Numbered from the stretch's first letter, positions 29,742-41,135 are shown. The stretch is 64,000 nucleotides of DNA from Nemertoderma westbladi (GCA_032718475.1 JAUCBJ010007324.1:1-64000), one strand, 5' to 3'. Numbers and translations are program-made. The notes: generated from the letters alone by a model not told the origin.

Positions 29742-32700
29742 CTATCCGTCAACTACCATCCGCAGTTTACCTTTCTTCGGGTCTAAAGCCACGTGGAGTG
29801 GCAGGTAATATGTCCTGTCCGTGTTTGGTGCGTCGACCTGTAACTCCACGGCCCATCCTTTCTCGACGTACTTCTTAATCGTTCTGTGGATGTACTCATT
29901 CTTCTCGGGGCTCCGTTTTAGTGTTTGCTTCAGCTTGCGGAGCCTCGTGAGTACCATCCCTCTGTTATCGGGCAGTGGTAGCTTCGGTAGCTTCCATACC
30001 ATTCCTATGGTGTACCGCCCCTCGTCGCATTTCATAGACTCCTCTACGCTCTGCTGAGCCTGTTTGTCTTCCACCGAGGTCCCGACCCCGGTCTCCTTTA
30101 ATCCTTCAAAATCCTGTCTGAGCAGTCTTTTAAGCTGCTCCTCTGCTCTCTCATCACTTATTTCCTTCATAGTTCCCGCGAACATGCATCCTGATGTCTC
30201 CGACATCCTAAATGGTATCTTGCTCTTGATTGGGCCACTCAGCGTCCACCCGAATGGTGTCAGTATCACCACCGGGTCACACTGTTTGTCTTCGCCGAAG
30301 ACCGTTTGCATTCTTTCGTGGGCCGTTGGGCAGTCCATTCCTACTATGATGGATACCTTCCTAACGTCCACCTCTGGGATTGAGAAGTCAATGTCGTCCA
30401 GAAATTTATATTGCTCGACCTCGATGTTGGTTGGCTGCCTGGCATTGATATTAATTGACTCTATCACTTGGATGGGGTCGACGGTCGCCCCGTAGTCGCA
30501 TCCCGGTGCTATTGCTGCAATTGCGCACCGTCCGGTCCTCATCTCCAGGACCTCGTCTTTGCTAGAGATGGTTGTTACCGCCATTCTACTCGGCCTCGTT
30601 CTCAATCCTATTTCTTCGGCCACCCTATCCTCGACTAATGTGAAGGCAGCTCCACTATCAACCAGCATCAGTGTTGTTACTGATCGATTGCCTTCTCCAA
30701 TCACTCGTACTGGTACTACCCCAAGTAGCACCGTTCCTCTCTTCTTTGCCCCTACCGTGCTCGTTGCCATCGTTTGGCCTTTGCTTTGACCGAACTTAAT
30801 TGGCGTCTCCTTGCATTGCCTAGCTCTATGTCCACTCATCACGCATCGCGAGCAGATCTCATTCCTAGCCGCATATTCTACCTGATCTTCTCTGGGTAGC
30901 GCTTGCCAGTACCTGCAGTTCATGGTTTGATGAAGCGCATTTGTATGTAGCTGGCATTTGCTATTTGGGTTGTAGCCGTCCTTATACAGTGCATTGCGTA
31001 TCGCAGCTGCGTTTGTACCAAAGTCCCTACTATTCTTATTGTTTGGGTTCGGCCTACTGGACGTACTGGGGTTATATTTATTTCTGTTGTTATTTTTCCC
31101 CTGTCCGTTCCATGGTGTGGTCTTACCTTCGGCTACCTGTGGACTTGCAGTCCCCTGCGTCGCTGCGTATGGCAGTGATTGCCTGAGCTTTGGTAATGCG
31201 TTTGACGTGTTGTGTTCTGGTTTCGGTCTATGGTAATCCGTCTTTGGTCCCTTTCCCAGGCTATCTTCACTATAGACTGGGTCGGTTATTAGTTCAGCTT
31301 CGTAATTTAAGAAGCTTGACATTTCCTCTAAACCCGGTTCCGCACCCTTCCTATCTCGAGTGGAGAAAGCGATTTTTCTCCACGTGTTGCGCAGCCAGAT
31401 CGGTAGTGCCTGCGCTATCGTGGTGATGTTGTTGGACGCGTTGAGCTCGTATGGCGCGTCTAGCGTCTTCAGCACGATTAGCGCCTTTTCGACTTTGTTA
31501 GCGAACGTCTTAATGCTAACGGGATTATCCTGCAGGCCACCCAATGTTATGCCTCTCAGGGTTTGCCTGATGATCTTGGCCGGGTGCCCGTATTCCCTGT
31601 CCAGTGCCCGCCATGCCATCGTGAAGCCGCCCTCTATGCCCTAGTATTGCCTCACGATGTCGTATGCTGGGCCTCCTGTATATACTTGCAGATACTTTAG
31701 GCACTCCGCCTGCGTCAAGTTCTTTGTTAGTATTTCGTTACTATACATGCGCCGAAACTGTAGATATTCTTCCGGCCTACTCCCATCGAATTTGAATGGT
31801 TCCAAGGGTGGTAACTCGATTCTCGTTTTCAACGCATCGATCAATGTGGCCATCCCCATCGCCTGCGCTTCCAATGGGTTCGATGGATGTTGTATAGTTT
31901 CTCCTGTTTGGTGCGGTCCGTCCGTCCTATTTCCTGCCTTCCTTTGACTTGGGTATATCATTGGGGGTAGCGGCCCCCTCCATATTTCTGTGTCGCATGA
32001 CCTATTTCCATCCAAGGGATTCGTTGTTCTCGCTCCTATTGGGGTATATTGTTGATATTGTGATGGGGGAATGTCACCCTGCCCCCCCCCCCCCCCCCCC
32101 CCAACCGGTATGTTTGGTACTGGGGTTGATGTTAATATATTGGGGCCCATGCACCTATCCGCAATAATTCCCCCCTCCCCTGGGTATATGTTATGTCCCT
32201 GCATGCTGTAGTCATACTGCTGCACTGGTACCGGTATAGGCCTATCAGCTTCTGGCCTACCCGCCGGTATGTACTCCGCGACTTCCGGGTTTAATCCCAT
32301 CGTCCGCGCTATCCTATCGCCTACATTGCCTCTGTCAGCATGGCCTATGCTATGTGCAGTAAGGCCTACTGTATGTCCTACAGTCTGCATGTGTCGCTCG
32401 GGATCGAAGTTTATTCTTCTCGAATAATCCTCCCCGCGGCTACCGTATTCTCGATCGGTAGGTAAATTCCGTCGGAAAGTTTCTCTTCGACCCCCCCTAC
32501 CGCTCTCGTCTTCGCACCGGTACGTCGCGTACCCCTCTCTCGACGCATAATGCGCCCCGTCAGGCCGCGTTCCTCCGGGGCGATGGCAATCTCCCGAAGT
32601 TCGACCCTGCTGACTCTCCATCTCCATCTCTACTACCGACGGCTCGCTATCCGTTCTCGCTCTCCTGTCGTTCGCGGCGACACTTCTTCTATTCTCTTCC

Positions 32701-32757
32701 CTTCTTTTCTTCGTAGTGCAGTATTCCCGCTCGTGAGATCTCTCGTCGACCTCCCGG
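29742..32757 (-). pseudogene. element A Gag C-terminal half, protease and RT start
   Basis: One minus-strand frame from the piggyBac-like insert to 29742, broken by a TAG at 31640-31638 where B has CAG. It carries a Gly run from a 21-C tract (32082-32102), the capsid core (PPLEPFKFDGSRPEEYLQF, then LDREYGHPAKII), and Cys/His motifs (CQLHTNALHQTMNC and CSRCVMSGHRARQC). The protease follows with LMLVDSGAAFTLVE, and IIVGMDCPTAHERM and LTPFGWTLSGP. RT then opens with TIGMVWKLPKLPLPDNRGMV, RTYYLPLHVALDPKKGKLRM and VVDG before the stop. Similarity to B is high throughout the Gag-protease part. Confidence 0.88.
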
Positions 32758-32761
32758 TTAA

Positions 32762-34316
32762 CCCTATTAGTACCGGGCTATAAAATGTTGTACAAATACC
32801 GGGGGGGGTCATATTGACCCCCCCCTCTAAAATCTACAAATATTTACGAAAACGTCTGATTTTTTGTTTGTACGTAGGTATCACTGGTCTGGATCCGACC
32901 GAAAAAAAAAATTTTCGAAAAAATGTACTGGGGTGGTTATATTGCAGCACCAAAATTACAAGTAGTGCACAATTTTCACCAAATTTGAAAGTTACATTTT
33001 CGGCTAATTATTTTTCAATACAGGTTTTCTGGGGTGCAAAATACATTGGAAAACATTAAAAAATGATATGATTACTATAAATGGCTGTTTAGTCCTCTCT
33101 GCGTAGGAAAAAAATGAAAAAAACAAGTAACCAGCACTTTTCAGTTAGAACACAAAATTTTTAATTAACTTATACGATGCTATAAATTCACATTTTCAGG
33201 TTTTCGAGGGCGCTGATTCTAATGGAATACATTTCTAATATGCCAGATCATTGCTACTTGTATTTTTCGGCGTAATTTGGCAAATTTTGGTGCTAGCACC
33301 AAATTTCGTACCCATCACCAAAAAGTACAAGTTTGCGATGTCCAGTGCTGTTTTTATTGATTCCATCGGATTCAGGACCCTCATAAACCCGTATAACGCA
33401 AGAAACAAGGTGATACTATCTACTTATCAATTTGCATATTTTCCAAAATTTGGTGCTGGCACAACAATTTTCACCCACCGGCGAAAAATACAAGTTTGAG
33501 AACTCTTATGAAATTTTTACTGATTCCATTGAATTCAGAACCATCACAAACCCGTATAACGCAAGAAACAAGGTGACACAATCAATTGATATATTTGATG
33601 GTTTTCAAAATTTGGTGCTAGCACCACATTTTGCACCCACATCCGAAAAATACAAGTTTGAGATGTCTAGTTCGATAATTATATTTTCCATTGAATTCAG
33701 AACAGCCATAAACCTCTAAAACGCAAGAAATAAATTGTCACAAGCAATTTTATCTATTGAATGGATTTTCAAAATTTCGTGCTAGCACCAAAATTTGCAC
33801 ACAGCACCGAAAAATACAAGTTTGATACGCTTGGTGCAACTCGTATATATTTCATCGAATCCAGAAACCCAAAAAACCCCAATTGCGTAAAAAACAAGTT
33901 TCAAACGATCAATTTACAAAATTGACTTATTTCAAAATTTGGTGCTGGCACCAAAATTTGGCACCCACCGAAAAAAACAAGTTTGAAATTTCTAAATCAA
34001 TTTATATGAATTCCATCAAATTTCTAACACCAAAAAACCGGTGTAAATCAAAAATAGAGATGTTACAATTCATATTTAATGAAATGTAATTTTCAAAAAA
34101 CGTCTCAAAAAAAGTGCCAAAAGTAGGGTTAAAAAATGGTGCTATAACTCGAAAAGTACCCAATATTTTTGAAAACGGTTTTCACTACTAGGAAGACAAT
34201 AGATTTTTAGGAAAAGTCATAAAATTTCAGATTCCCAACTGCGTTTGTTTCAGAATTATAATAAAAAAACCACGGGGGGGGTCATATTGACCCCCCCCCC
34301 CGGGTTTAATAGGGTT
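32762..34316. mobile_element. piggyBac-like non-autonomous element (TTAA target)
   Basis: A 1.55-kb insert in A's gag flanked by TTAA (32758-32761 and 34317-34320). Its ends are imperfect inverted repeats, CCCTATTAGTACCGGG and CCCGGGTTTAATAGGG, with two extra T at the right end. Next to each end is a palindrome of the form GGGGGGTCATATTGACCCCCC (G-run, TCATATTGA, C-run). Element B supplies the empty site: gag sequence cggTTAAactc is uninterrupted there. No transposase is encoded, so this is a MITE-like derivative. TTAA targeting and CCC ends are the piggyBac signature. Confidence 0.8.
33250..34060. repeat. diverged about 140-bp repeats inside the piggyBac-like element
   Basis: Five or six degenerate units, each with aaaatttggtgctagcacca, 'cacccatcaccgaaaaatac', 'aagtttgagatgtc', 'gattccatcgaattcagaac' and 'acgcaagaaacaaggtga' in that order. 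The units are far more diverged than the termini and may predate the mobile element. Each carries the palindrome ggtgctagcacc or a close variant. Confidence 0.75.
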
Positions 34317-34320
34317 TTAA

Positions 34321-36694
34321 ACTCCACTGTTCTTCTTCCCTCTTCTGATCGGGCTCGATGCTTCGTCCACCCTCTCGCGACGTCAACCTGCTTCTCTCTG
34401 CTCGGTCGCACGCTGCTGGGGATACTCGCAATCCCCATATCACTCTCCGTCGCCGGGTGTTGCGGTTTACCTATTTCGGCCCGCACATTATCCGTTGACG
34501 CCTGTGGGGCACTCTCTGCCCCCCCCCCCCCCTTTTCGCCGCTAATTCGCTGTTGTGGGGTTCCTGTAGCCCCCCTCCACTCGCCACATCTAACTTCGCT
34601 ATCTCTCACCCCGCTGCTGTATCCCTCTCTATTCGACACATCAACCCTACCGCGGCTGGGTCCATTCAGCCCCGCCTCTCCCTCTGCTATTGTGTGGCCT
34701 ACCAGGCCCTCTACTCCCTGCCTACCAACTACGTGGCCTACCAGGCCCCCGCTGGGTCTACCCAGCCACTCCCTGCCTACCAACTACGTGGCCTACCAGG
34801 CCCTCTCCGGGTTGGCTCAACCCCGCCACCTCCGGCCTACTAACTAAGCGGCCCGCCAGGTCCTCTTCGGGTTGGCTCAACCCCGCCACTTCTGGCCTAC
34901 CAATTGTACGGCCTACTAGGCCCTCACCTGCCGGGTTGTACACGCCCGACGTGTTCACGTTAATAGCACCCACATTAGAAACGGAATTATTTTGTTCGTT
35001 CGAAATAAAATCATTTGAATTATTTTGCGCGACTACACTATTATAATTATTTTGTAAATTCGGGTTTGGATCGTTATTTAAATTATTTGGATTATTTTGC
35101 GTAACTACGTTATTTGAATTATTTCCTACATTAATGTTAGAATCGTTCGGATTTAAATTTAAATTACTACCAGTAGGTAAAGTATTTCCTGCCCCCCCCC
35201 CCCCCCCCCCCCCCCCCGCCCGTACGGTCACACCAGTTTTGGGTCTGTCGTGCGGTCCCTCTAAGTGGGGTATTAATAAATATATCCACGGCCCCTGGCT
35301 CCCCGAAAACACTCGAGCCACTCCCTCTCTCAGACACCCCTATCCGCGCCAGTTCCAGTTTGCGCGTGTGTCTAGCTTTGTATTCTATGAGCTCACTTTG
35401 GCGTCTCTCTAGTTCTTTTCGCTCACGGTCCTCTCTTGCTATTCTATCCCGACACTCCCGTGCGCTCTGCTCGGCCAATTCCATATCTCTCCTAGCTCCC
35501 TCCCTTCGCTCGCCTCGCCTCACGCTCTTTGTGTGCGCTTTCCTCTCTCGCCTCACGTTCCTTACGTGCACTTTCCTCTCTCGCCTCACGCTCTTCTTGT
35601 TCCTTCCTCCCTATTTCCTCACACTCCCTAAGACTTCTCGCGGCCCTTTCGGCCCTCTCTCCGGTTTCTCTAATCAGTACCATTTCCCTTTCTAGCAATA
35701 CTCTCCCCTCCTCTAACCGTCTATCTACTTCTCTCTGACCTTGCGCTATCAGGTCGAGATGGTACGTGGCATTTATCTCTCTCACCCGTCTTTCTTTTAC
35801 GGAGGATGTAGCAGACTTATCGGTTGCGACGGATTCCCTCTGCCTTCCCGTCCTACTAACTTTCCCCCGCCTCCCGGAACTTCCTCCGACCGACGAGGCC
35901 GAATCTTCGGGGTTAACCTCGGATTCGCCCTCCTCAGGCCTCCTCCAACCCACTGATTTTATACCCTGGGCATCGACTAAGTATGGCCCTATGTACACTG
36001 CACTAGGTTGCATACCACTACACCGCCATAAGTCATACAGTTCCTCGGCAACCCCTCTCGCTCTCTCCTTGGCCAGTTCTCTCTGCCCGAAGCGCATTAG
36101 ATAACTAAAATGTCTATCCGACTCACCTAGTCCTGTTGTCAACTTTACCTCATCTATCCTCGCCCCCTCCTTGGCCTCCCTCAGTAGTTTCCGGGTCGCG
36201 TTGTAGGCCCGTTGAAGTCGATCAGAAACCCCGACGTCCTCGTCGCCGACCTCTCTTCCGTCTCTCCGGGTCCGACGTCGTACCGGCGGCCCCACCGTCG
36301 CTGTTTCGGTGGGCCATTCGTCGCCCTCGGCCTGTAGCTGGCCGGCGACATTGGTACCGACATCTCCTCCATCTCTCCGGGTCCGACGTCGTACCGTTGG
36401 CCCCACCGTCGCCGTTTCGGTGGGCCGTTCGTCGCCCTCGGCCTGTGGCTGGCCGGCGACATCGGTACGTCGACCCTCGTTCCGTGTCGACTCGTCTCTT
36501 TCTCCCTCTATCTCGCTCTCTCCTTCTCTTAGCTCGACCTCTGGCTCCAGACGGCCCCCCTCATCCTGAACTGCCGGATGACCCGTTACAGATGGGTCCG
36601 GCGTCGTGGGCCTATATCGTCTGGTCGCGGCCTCGCGGATCGTTAGTTCTTCGTCCGTGGTCCGCGTCGGTGTCGTCTCTCCTGACTGACTCAT
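34321..36694 (-). pseudogene. element A Gag, N-terminal half
   Basis: Starts at ATG 36694 (MSQSGETTPTRTTDEELTIR), parallel to B's Gag start. The first 400 codons include a duplicated segment (VAGQPQAEGDERPTETATV, repeated about 35 residues later), YIGPYLVDAQGIKSVGW shared with B, and a long Arg/Glu coiled coil. A frameshift near 35500 leads to ERREGARRDMELAEQSAREC, and a 26-C run (35192-35217) shifts frame again. The Asn-rich part (34990-35160) and GLVGHVVGRQ repeats follow, then the region missing in neither copy that joins the capsid half. The piggyBac-like insert ends this piece. Confidence 0.8.
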
Positions 36695-36744
36695 CTCGCT
36701 GGGATTATTGAGTTTAACTAGGGCGGTAGCTCTGTTTCAATCAC

Positions 36745-37295
36745 TGTGACGGGATCCACGAAGGATCCCGATTTATCCGGTTTGTCGATCTACGCGTCCC
36801 CGCCGTGTGTGAAGGTAAAAAGAGTTTGCGTTGTTCGTCGTATATAATTTTCGGGTATAGATAGATATAGATAATGTGTTGTAATGTAGAGTACCTAAAT
36901 GTTGATATATGGAAGGCGGGTAACGGTGATTGAAGTCCCGGCACTTCCCTAGCTAAACTAACCTAAACTAATACCAATAACACACTGAGATAACTGAACT
37001 GAATGATTGCTGGTACCTAATAATATATTGCACGGTTTGGCCTTGCTACAGTACCTAGCCGATGCTTCCCCCCCCCCTGATTGGCTAATATCCCTGTTGG
37101 CGCCCTTTGGAGTGTTCCCGTTCACTCCAGCTATTCTCTCTCGGTTAGGGGTTTGGCCCCTGACCCTCATTGTGTGTTTCTCCTTCCCACTTTATTTGGG
37201 TGACACGAGTTATTGGTTACCCAATCTCGTGGCCCCCAATATTGCTTAACGGTTGACTTTATGGGTTCGTGTTAGCGGAATTGAATAAGCTAACA
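36745..37295 (-). repeat. element A 5' LTR
   Basis: Intact 551-bp LTR, TG...CA ends, flanked on the right by the target duplication CTGAG (37296-37300). It has a hairpin at its edge: GGGATCC-acgaa-GGATCCC. It differs from the B LTR over much of its length but shares both termini and the block around gttggcgccc. Confidence 0.95.
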
Positions 37296-37300
37296 CTGAG

Positions 37301-38036
37301 GTTTCTCTGGTACCCGGATGGAGACTTAAGTCAACCACCGGCGACTTACCAAATGCAAGTTCGCGTATTCGGTGCCAGAGATAGCCCAAATTGTACTATG
37401 TACGCCCTAAAACAAACCGACAGGGACCAGAAACACAAATATGACCCAGAGATAGTCCAAATTGTAGAAAGAAACTTTTATGTTGACGATGGATTACAAA
37501 GTTGTGACACAGTAGAACGTGCTATAACAGTAGCACATCAATTACGGGACTGTTTAGTAACTGGAGGTTTTAACCTTTATGTTGACGATGGATTACAAAG
37601 TTGTGACACTGTAGAACGTGCTATAACAGTAGCACATCAATTACGGGACTGTTTAGTAACTGGAGGTTTTAACCTTACCAAGTTCGCTTCAAACAGCACC
37701 GAATTGGTGAATTCGTTTGAAACGACTGAGCGTGGGGGTGGTGACATTGATTTAGAATTTGAACCACTACCGACGACCCAGGTGTTGGGACTATTTTGGG
37801 ATCCAAACACAGACAACTTTAAAGTGAAAGTGAGACTGGATGTTCAAGGAGGTTCTCTGACCAAGAGATCCTGCCTGTCAAAGTTGAGTCGATTGTTTGA
37901 TCCATTAGGTTTCATCAGCCCAATAATACTGCAAGCCAGAATATATATGCGCAGTATCTGGAAAGATGGACTGACATGGGACGAACAGATCTCATCCAAA
38001 CGAGTAGACTTATGGAAAACTTGGGAGGCGCAATAG
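37301..38036 (+). pseudogene. O reverse transcriptase, C-terminal half
   Basis: Picks up O's RT in phase after element A, the split codon giving LRFLWYPDGDLSQPP. It continues with TYQMQVRVFGARDSPNC, then NFYVDDGLQSCDTVERA (motif C, active-site DD), and VLGLFWDPNTDNFKV, LSRLFDPLGFISPI and ILQARIYMRSIWKDGLTWDE, all classic BEL. A 99-bp tandem duplication repeats the YVDD block. A TAG at 38036 ends the frame, and RNase H follows in the same frame. Confidence 0.9.
37479..37676 (+). repeat. 99-bp tandem duplication covering the YVDD motif
   Basis: Two adjacent 99-bp copies (37479-37577 and 37578-37676) encoding the same 33 residues from YVDDGLQSCD to LVTGGFNL. I see only one base difference. Being a multiple of three it keeps frame but duplicates the polymerase active-site segment. 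Confidence 0.95.
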
Positions 38037-38643
38037 TCTTCACTAGAGGATTATTCCATACCCCGGGTGTATTTTCCATTACAAGTGACATTTCCTGACG
38101 ATTTAGAATTACACTGTTTTTCCGACGCCAGTGACAACGGCTTTGGAGTAACAGCGTATCTGCGTAGACAAGTAGACTCAGATGAGTTTGACGTATCGCT
38201 CATTACTTCTAAGGCTAAAACCATGCCTATTAAGTATATGACGACACCACGCGCTGAGCTACAAGCAGCAACCCTGTCAACTACTATTGTAAACCTTATA
38301 CAGACTGAACTACAATCAAGTTGACAGATATTTTATTGGACTGACGCGACGTTGGTTTTGTTTTATATAAACAACGACACACTTGAACATAAGACGTTTG
38401 TAGATAAACCGTCGTGTGGAAATTTTAGACCGTTCAATAAAGGAAGATTGACGACATTGTCCTGGACCACAAAATCCAGCTGATATTGCGTCACGAGGAA
38501 TGATGCCCGAGGAGATCTGTAAACCGGAAAACAAGAAATTTTGGCAACATGGACCACAATTCTTACAAAGATCATCACAACATTGGCCGCCATTATACGA
38601 TAATAAGTCTAACACTATCCCTAAGGACGCTGAGATTAAATAA
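38037..38643 (+). pseudogene. O RNase H region (broken)
   Basis: PLQVTFPDDLELHCFSDASD begins the BEL-type RNase H, with the first catalytic Asp in CFSDAS and the Glu in TPRAELQAA. After a stop at 38324 the same frame reads FYWTDATLVLFYINN (next Asp, in WTDAT). A shift then leads to NPADIASRGMMPEE and KFWQHGPQFL, the conserved end of the BEL RNase H/connection. So the domain was complete before decay. No HHCC zinc finger or DDE core follows. Confidence 0.8.
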
Positions 38644-38676
38644 CCAAAGAAAGGGAAAGCAAAGAAAAAGGCGACG

Positions 38677-39516
38677 GTGAAACTTAAGAAGAAACCAAAG
38701 GCGAAAAGGAAAAAAATAACTTATAAAGTTAAAAACGGAAGACTTTCGAGCCTTTCTTCACCAGACGTATCGCCAGACAGTCAACCAGACACGTTACCAG
38801 ACGGTCAACCAGACATGTTACCAGACGGTCAACCAGACATGTTACTAGATGATCAACCAGACATGTTACTAGATGATCAACCAGACACGTTACCAGACGG
38901 TCAACCTGACATGTTACTAGATGATCAACCAGACATGTTACTAGATGATCAACCAGACACATTACCAGACGGTCAACCAGACATTTCGCCAGATATGTCA
39001 CCAGACATTGGTAACATATTGATACATAGTAAAGCCGCAGTTTCTCTATTGGAGCGGCCTTCTGTTGACAAACTATGTAACAGATTACAAAATTTGACAC
39101 TCTTGAGTAACCATAAGTACAGTGAAACCTCATGTATTACAGATGTGGGTAGTACCTATACAGATGTAAATACAGGCGTCACTTTGCGCTCAAGAGACAT
39201 ACCTTACCTTACATACCATACCTCAACCTTACAACCTACGGTAAGACCTGGGATTAATATTGGCAGAAAAATAAGTTTACCGAAACCCAGTGATCCCATA
39301 GAATTTAAACCACCATTAAGGATCGACTCACAAAGTACCGACAATCAAGGTAAGAAGGCGAAGAAGGACAAAATACTCGTAGACCCGGACGGATCAACAG
39401 TCAATAAGGGAATACCTACCGGCGGACCCATGGGCCCATCTAGTAAAACTAGACCTTCAAGAATTACCACTGACTTACCTGATGACGTCATAAATATAAG
39501 TAAGTATATAAAGTAA
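38677..39516 (+). CDS. O 3' ORF: Lys-rich start, acidic 8-residue repeats
   Basis: 279 codons. Start: KLKKKPKAKRKKITYK, strongly basic. Then about nine copies of LPDGQPDM or LLDDQPDM. Then a non-repetitive C-terminal region (SLLERPSVDKLCNRLQNLTL and on) ending in a Lys-rich and Pro-rich tail. It occupies the place where BEL integrase should begin, but I recognise no integrase motif. It may be a divergent pol tail, an accessory ORF or a captured sequence. I do not recognise the family. Start uncertain: the frame is open further upstream through PKKGKAKKKA. Confidence 0.5.
   Translation: MKLKKKPKAKRKKITYKVKNGRLSSLSSPDVSPDSQPDTLPDGQPDMLPDGQPDMLLDDQPDMLLDDQPDTLPDGQPDMLLDDQPDMLLDDQPDTLPDGQPDISPDMSPDIGNILIHSKAAVSLLERPSVDKLCNRLQNLTLLSNHKYSETSCITDVGSTYTDVNTGVTLRSRDIPYLTYHTSTLQPTVRPGINIGRKISLPKPSDPIEFKPPLRIDSQSTDNQGKKAKKDKILVDPDGSTVNKGIPTGGPMGPSSKTRPSRITTDLPDDVINISKYIK
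38764..38993 (+). repeat. 24-bp tandem repeat in the O 3' ORF
   Basis: Nine to ten units of ccagacggtcaaccagacat plus gtta (24 bp, 8 codons), in two alternating variants (ttaccagacggtcaa and ttactagatgatcaa) that themselves repeat as blocks. Confidence 0.92.
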
Positions 39517-39552
39517 GTAAAGTAAAGTAAGTCATATAAATAAGTATCCTAT

Positions 39553-40236
39553 CTCCCTATTAATATTGTTGTGTTCTAGAATATTTTTTATAGTTTCATC
39601 GTATTGCCAAAGTGACTGGAGCTGAAGTTAACTCATAATACAATAATTCACCTCAAATATCTCAGCTATTTCATGAACATAATGAAGTATTAAAGCCATG
39701 TCAAAATCCTTGGTATTTTTCTGCAATAATTTATAAAAATATCCTCTGATTTTTTACTATAACCATATCGATTTTAATATTTATAACTTCTAACCCACTC
39801 CACGAGATAGAGAATCTTTAATAAAAGTCAAAAGAACAGGTAACACTTACATTTATAGCAGTAATCAGCTGTTATATGCTATGTATTTCCGCTGGAGATG
39901 AATGAATTTTGATTGTGTCAGAACACCCCCTATCTGTGGTTGTATGAGTGGAGAGATAAGTAGCCAATCTCCCTATTAATATTACTGTGTTCTAGAATAT
40001 TTATTATTGTTTCATCGTATTGCTAAAGTGGCTGGAGCTAAAGTTATTATGTAATGCAATAATTCACCTCAAATATCTCAGCTATTTCATGAACATGATG
40101 AAGTATTAACGCCATGTCAAAATCATTGGTGTTTTTCTGCAATAATTTATCAAAATATCCTCTGTTTTTTTTTCAAAAACCATATCGATTTTCTTATTTA
40201 TATCTTCTAACCCACTCCACGAGATAGAGAAGCTTA
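39553..40236. repeat. direct duplication of about 268 bp
   Basis: 39553-39820 and 39968-40234 are about 90 percent alike, sharing ctccctattaatatt, ttcacctcaaatatctcagc and cccactccacgagatagaga. The pair is separated by about 150 bp. Non-coding; possibly an unrecognised repeat element. Confidence 0.85.
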
Positions 40237-40785
40237 AGTTGACATAATGTACGTAATGTATAAACATCGTACGTTGTATTAAATTAGTATACTGTGGAAC
40301 CCACCACGATTAGTGAGCGAAGCTACTCGTGCAAAATTTCAATTAGTATTAGGACCTAATATCATGTCCGTCTGTTTGTCTGTCCGTCTGTCTGTGATAG
40401 AAAATTCAATCGTTTTGAAGCCTTTACTCAATTTTAACCTGACAGACTTCAGAAATTCATGTATTAGAGTTGGGCACTTGGGGGTTTGAATAATTTCCAG
40501 TTAGGTACCGAAAGGGTTAATACATAAGTTTATATATATACAGTTTATCTTCCATTTAATTTGTTTTTATTTACAACCCTAATTGTTCTACTGTATTATA
40601 ATTTATGTTTTATAATAACAAGCTATATCCGGTTAATCCATAATAATTTTCTTTGTACTGAGGTTATCGAGGGCGCTCTTTCCAATGGTCCTATTCTCAA
40701 AACGATCTAACCTACTGTATAATTATTTACTTAAACTGCGAGGTATGCGTAATTAACACATCTCATTTACCAGTTTTCCTTAAAA
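40237..40785. other. AT-rich intergenic DNA
   Basis: Includes a gtccgtctgtttgtctgtcc microsatellite-like run at about 40369-40395. No gene seen. Confidence 0.5.
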
Positions 40786-41135
40786 ACTATGAAGTTATAT
40801 TGCTTAAGAGTTCTATATTTAGATATATCATTACTTAATTTTGACCCCCCAATCGGCATCTACTACGGCATAGGTCATATCTTTTGCGGAGAAATAGATT
40901 AGTCTGAAGTTCCCCTGTCTGCTGCTAGAGGGCGTATTATTTGAAAATTAACATCTTCTCTAGCTTTGATATTTACAATCCGCAAAACTATGAAGTTATA
41001 TTGCTTAAGAGTTCTAAGGGGCGAGCCATGAGGCAAGATGTTTGAGACTTATTTAGTATCTATTACAATATGGGCTATATTTTTGCAGAGTCACAGAGTA
41101 GTCTGAAGTTCCCCAGTCTGCCGCTAGAGGGCGAA
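40786..41135. repeat. about 197-bp imperfect tandem duplication
   Basis: Two modules recur in the same order about 197 bp apart: aactatgaagttatattgct (40788 and 40986) and agtctgaagttcccc...gctagagggcg (40901 and 41098). Non-coding. Confidence 0.75.

Larger units (their letters stand above)
15201..37295 (-). mobile_element. BEL/Pao element A (large, defective, contains B)
   Basis: A minus-strand BEL element bounded by TG...CA LTRs and the 5-bp duplication CTGAG (15196-15200 and 37296-37300). Its 5' LTR is 36745-37295. Its 3' LTR is 15201-15265 plus 23008-23495, split by element B. Without B and the piggyBac-like insert it is about 12.8 kb, long for BEL. In order it encodes Gag, protease, an RT fragment, integrase and an exonuclease-like ORF. 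It carries premature stops, frameshifts and a deletion from RT to RNase H, so it is not autonomous. LTR divergence is under about 1 percent, so insertion was recent. Confidence 0.93.
5369..39516 (+). mobile_element. outer BEL/Pao retrotransposon O (decayed, three insertions)
   Basis: A single plus-strand BEL/Pao coding series can be followed in order through all the insertions: N-terminal Gag, DUF1759-type capsid region, zinc knuckles, aspartic protease, reverse transcriptase and RNase H. It is split by a LINE (5594-7363), a Penelope-like element (11345-14372) and element A (15201-37295). Each insert is flanked by a target duplication, and dropping one duplicate plus the insert brings the local frame back. 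At least four frameshifts and one nonsense codon show it is dead. No integrase domain is visible at the 3' end, and I could not define LTRs. Confidence 0.85.

Noticed and set aside
35192-35217. Programmed frameshift at the 26-C tract in A gag
   Set aside because: Length of such a run is unreliable in assemblies and B lacks it; a mutation or sequencing error is simpler.
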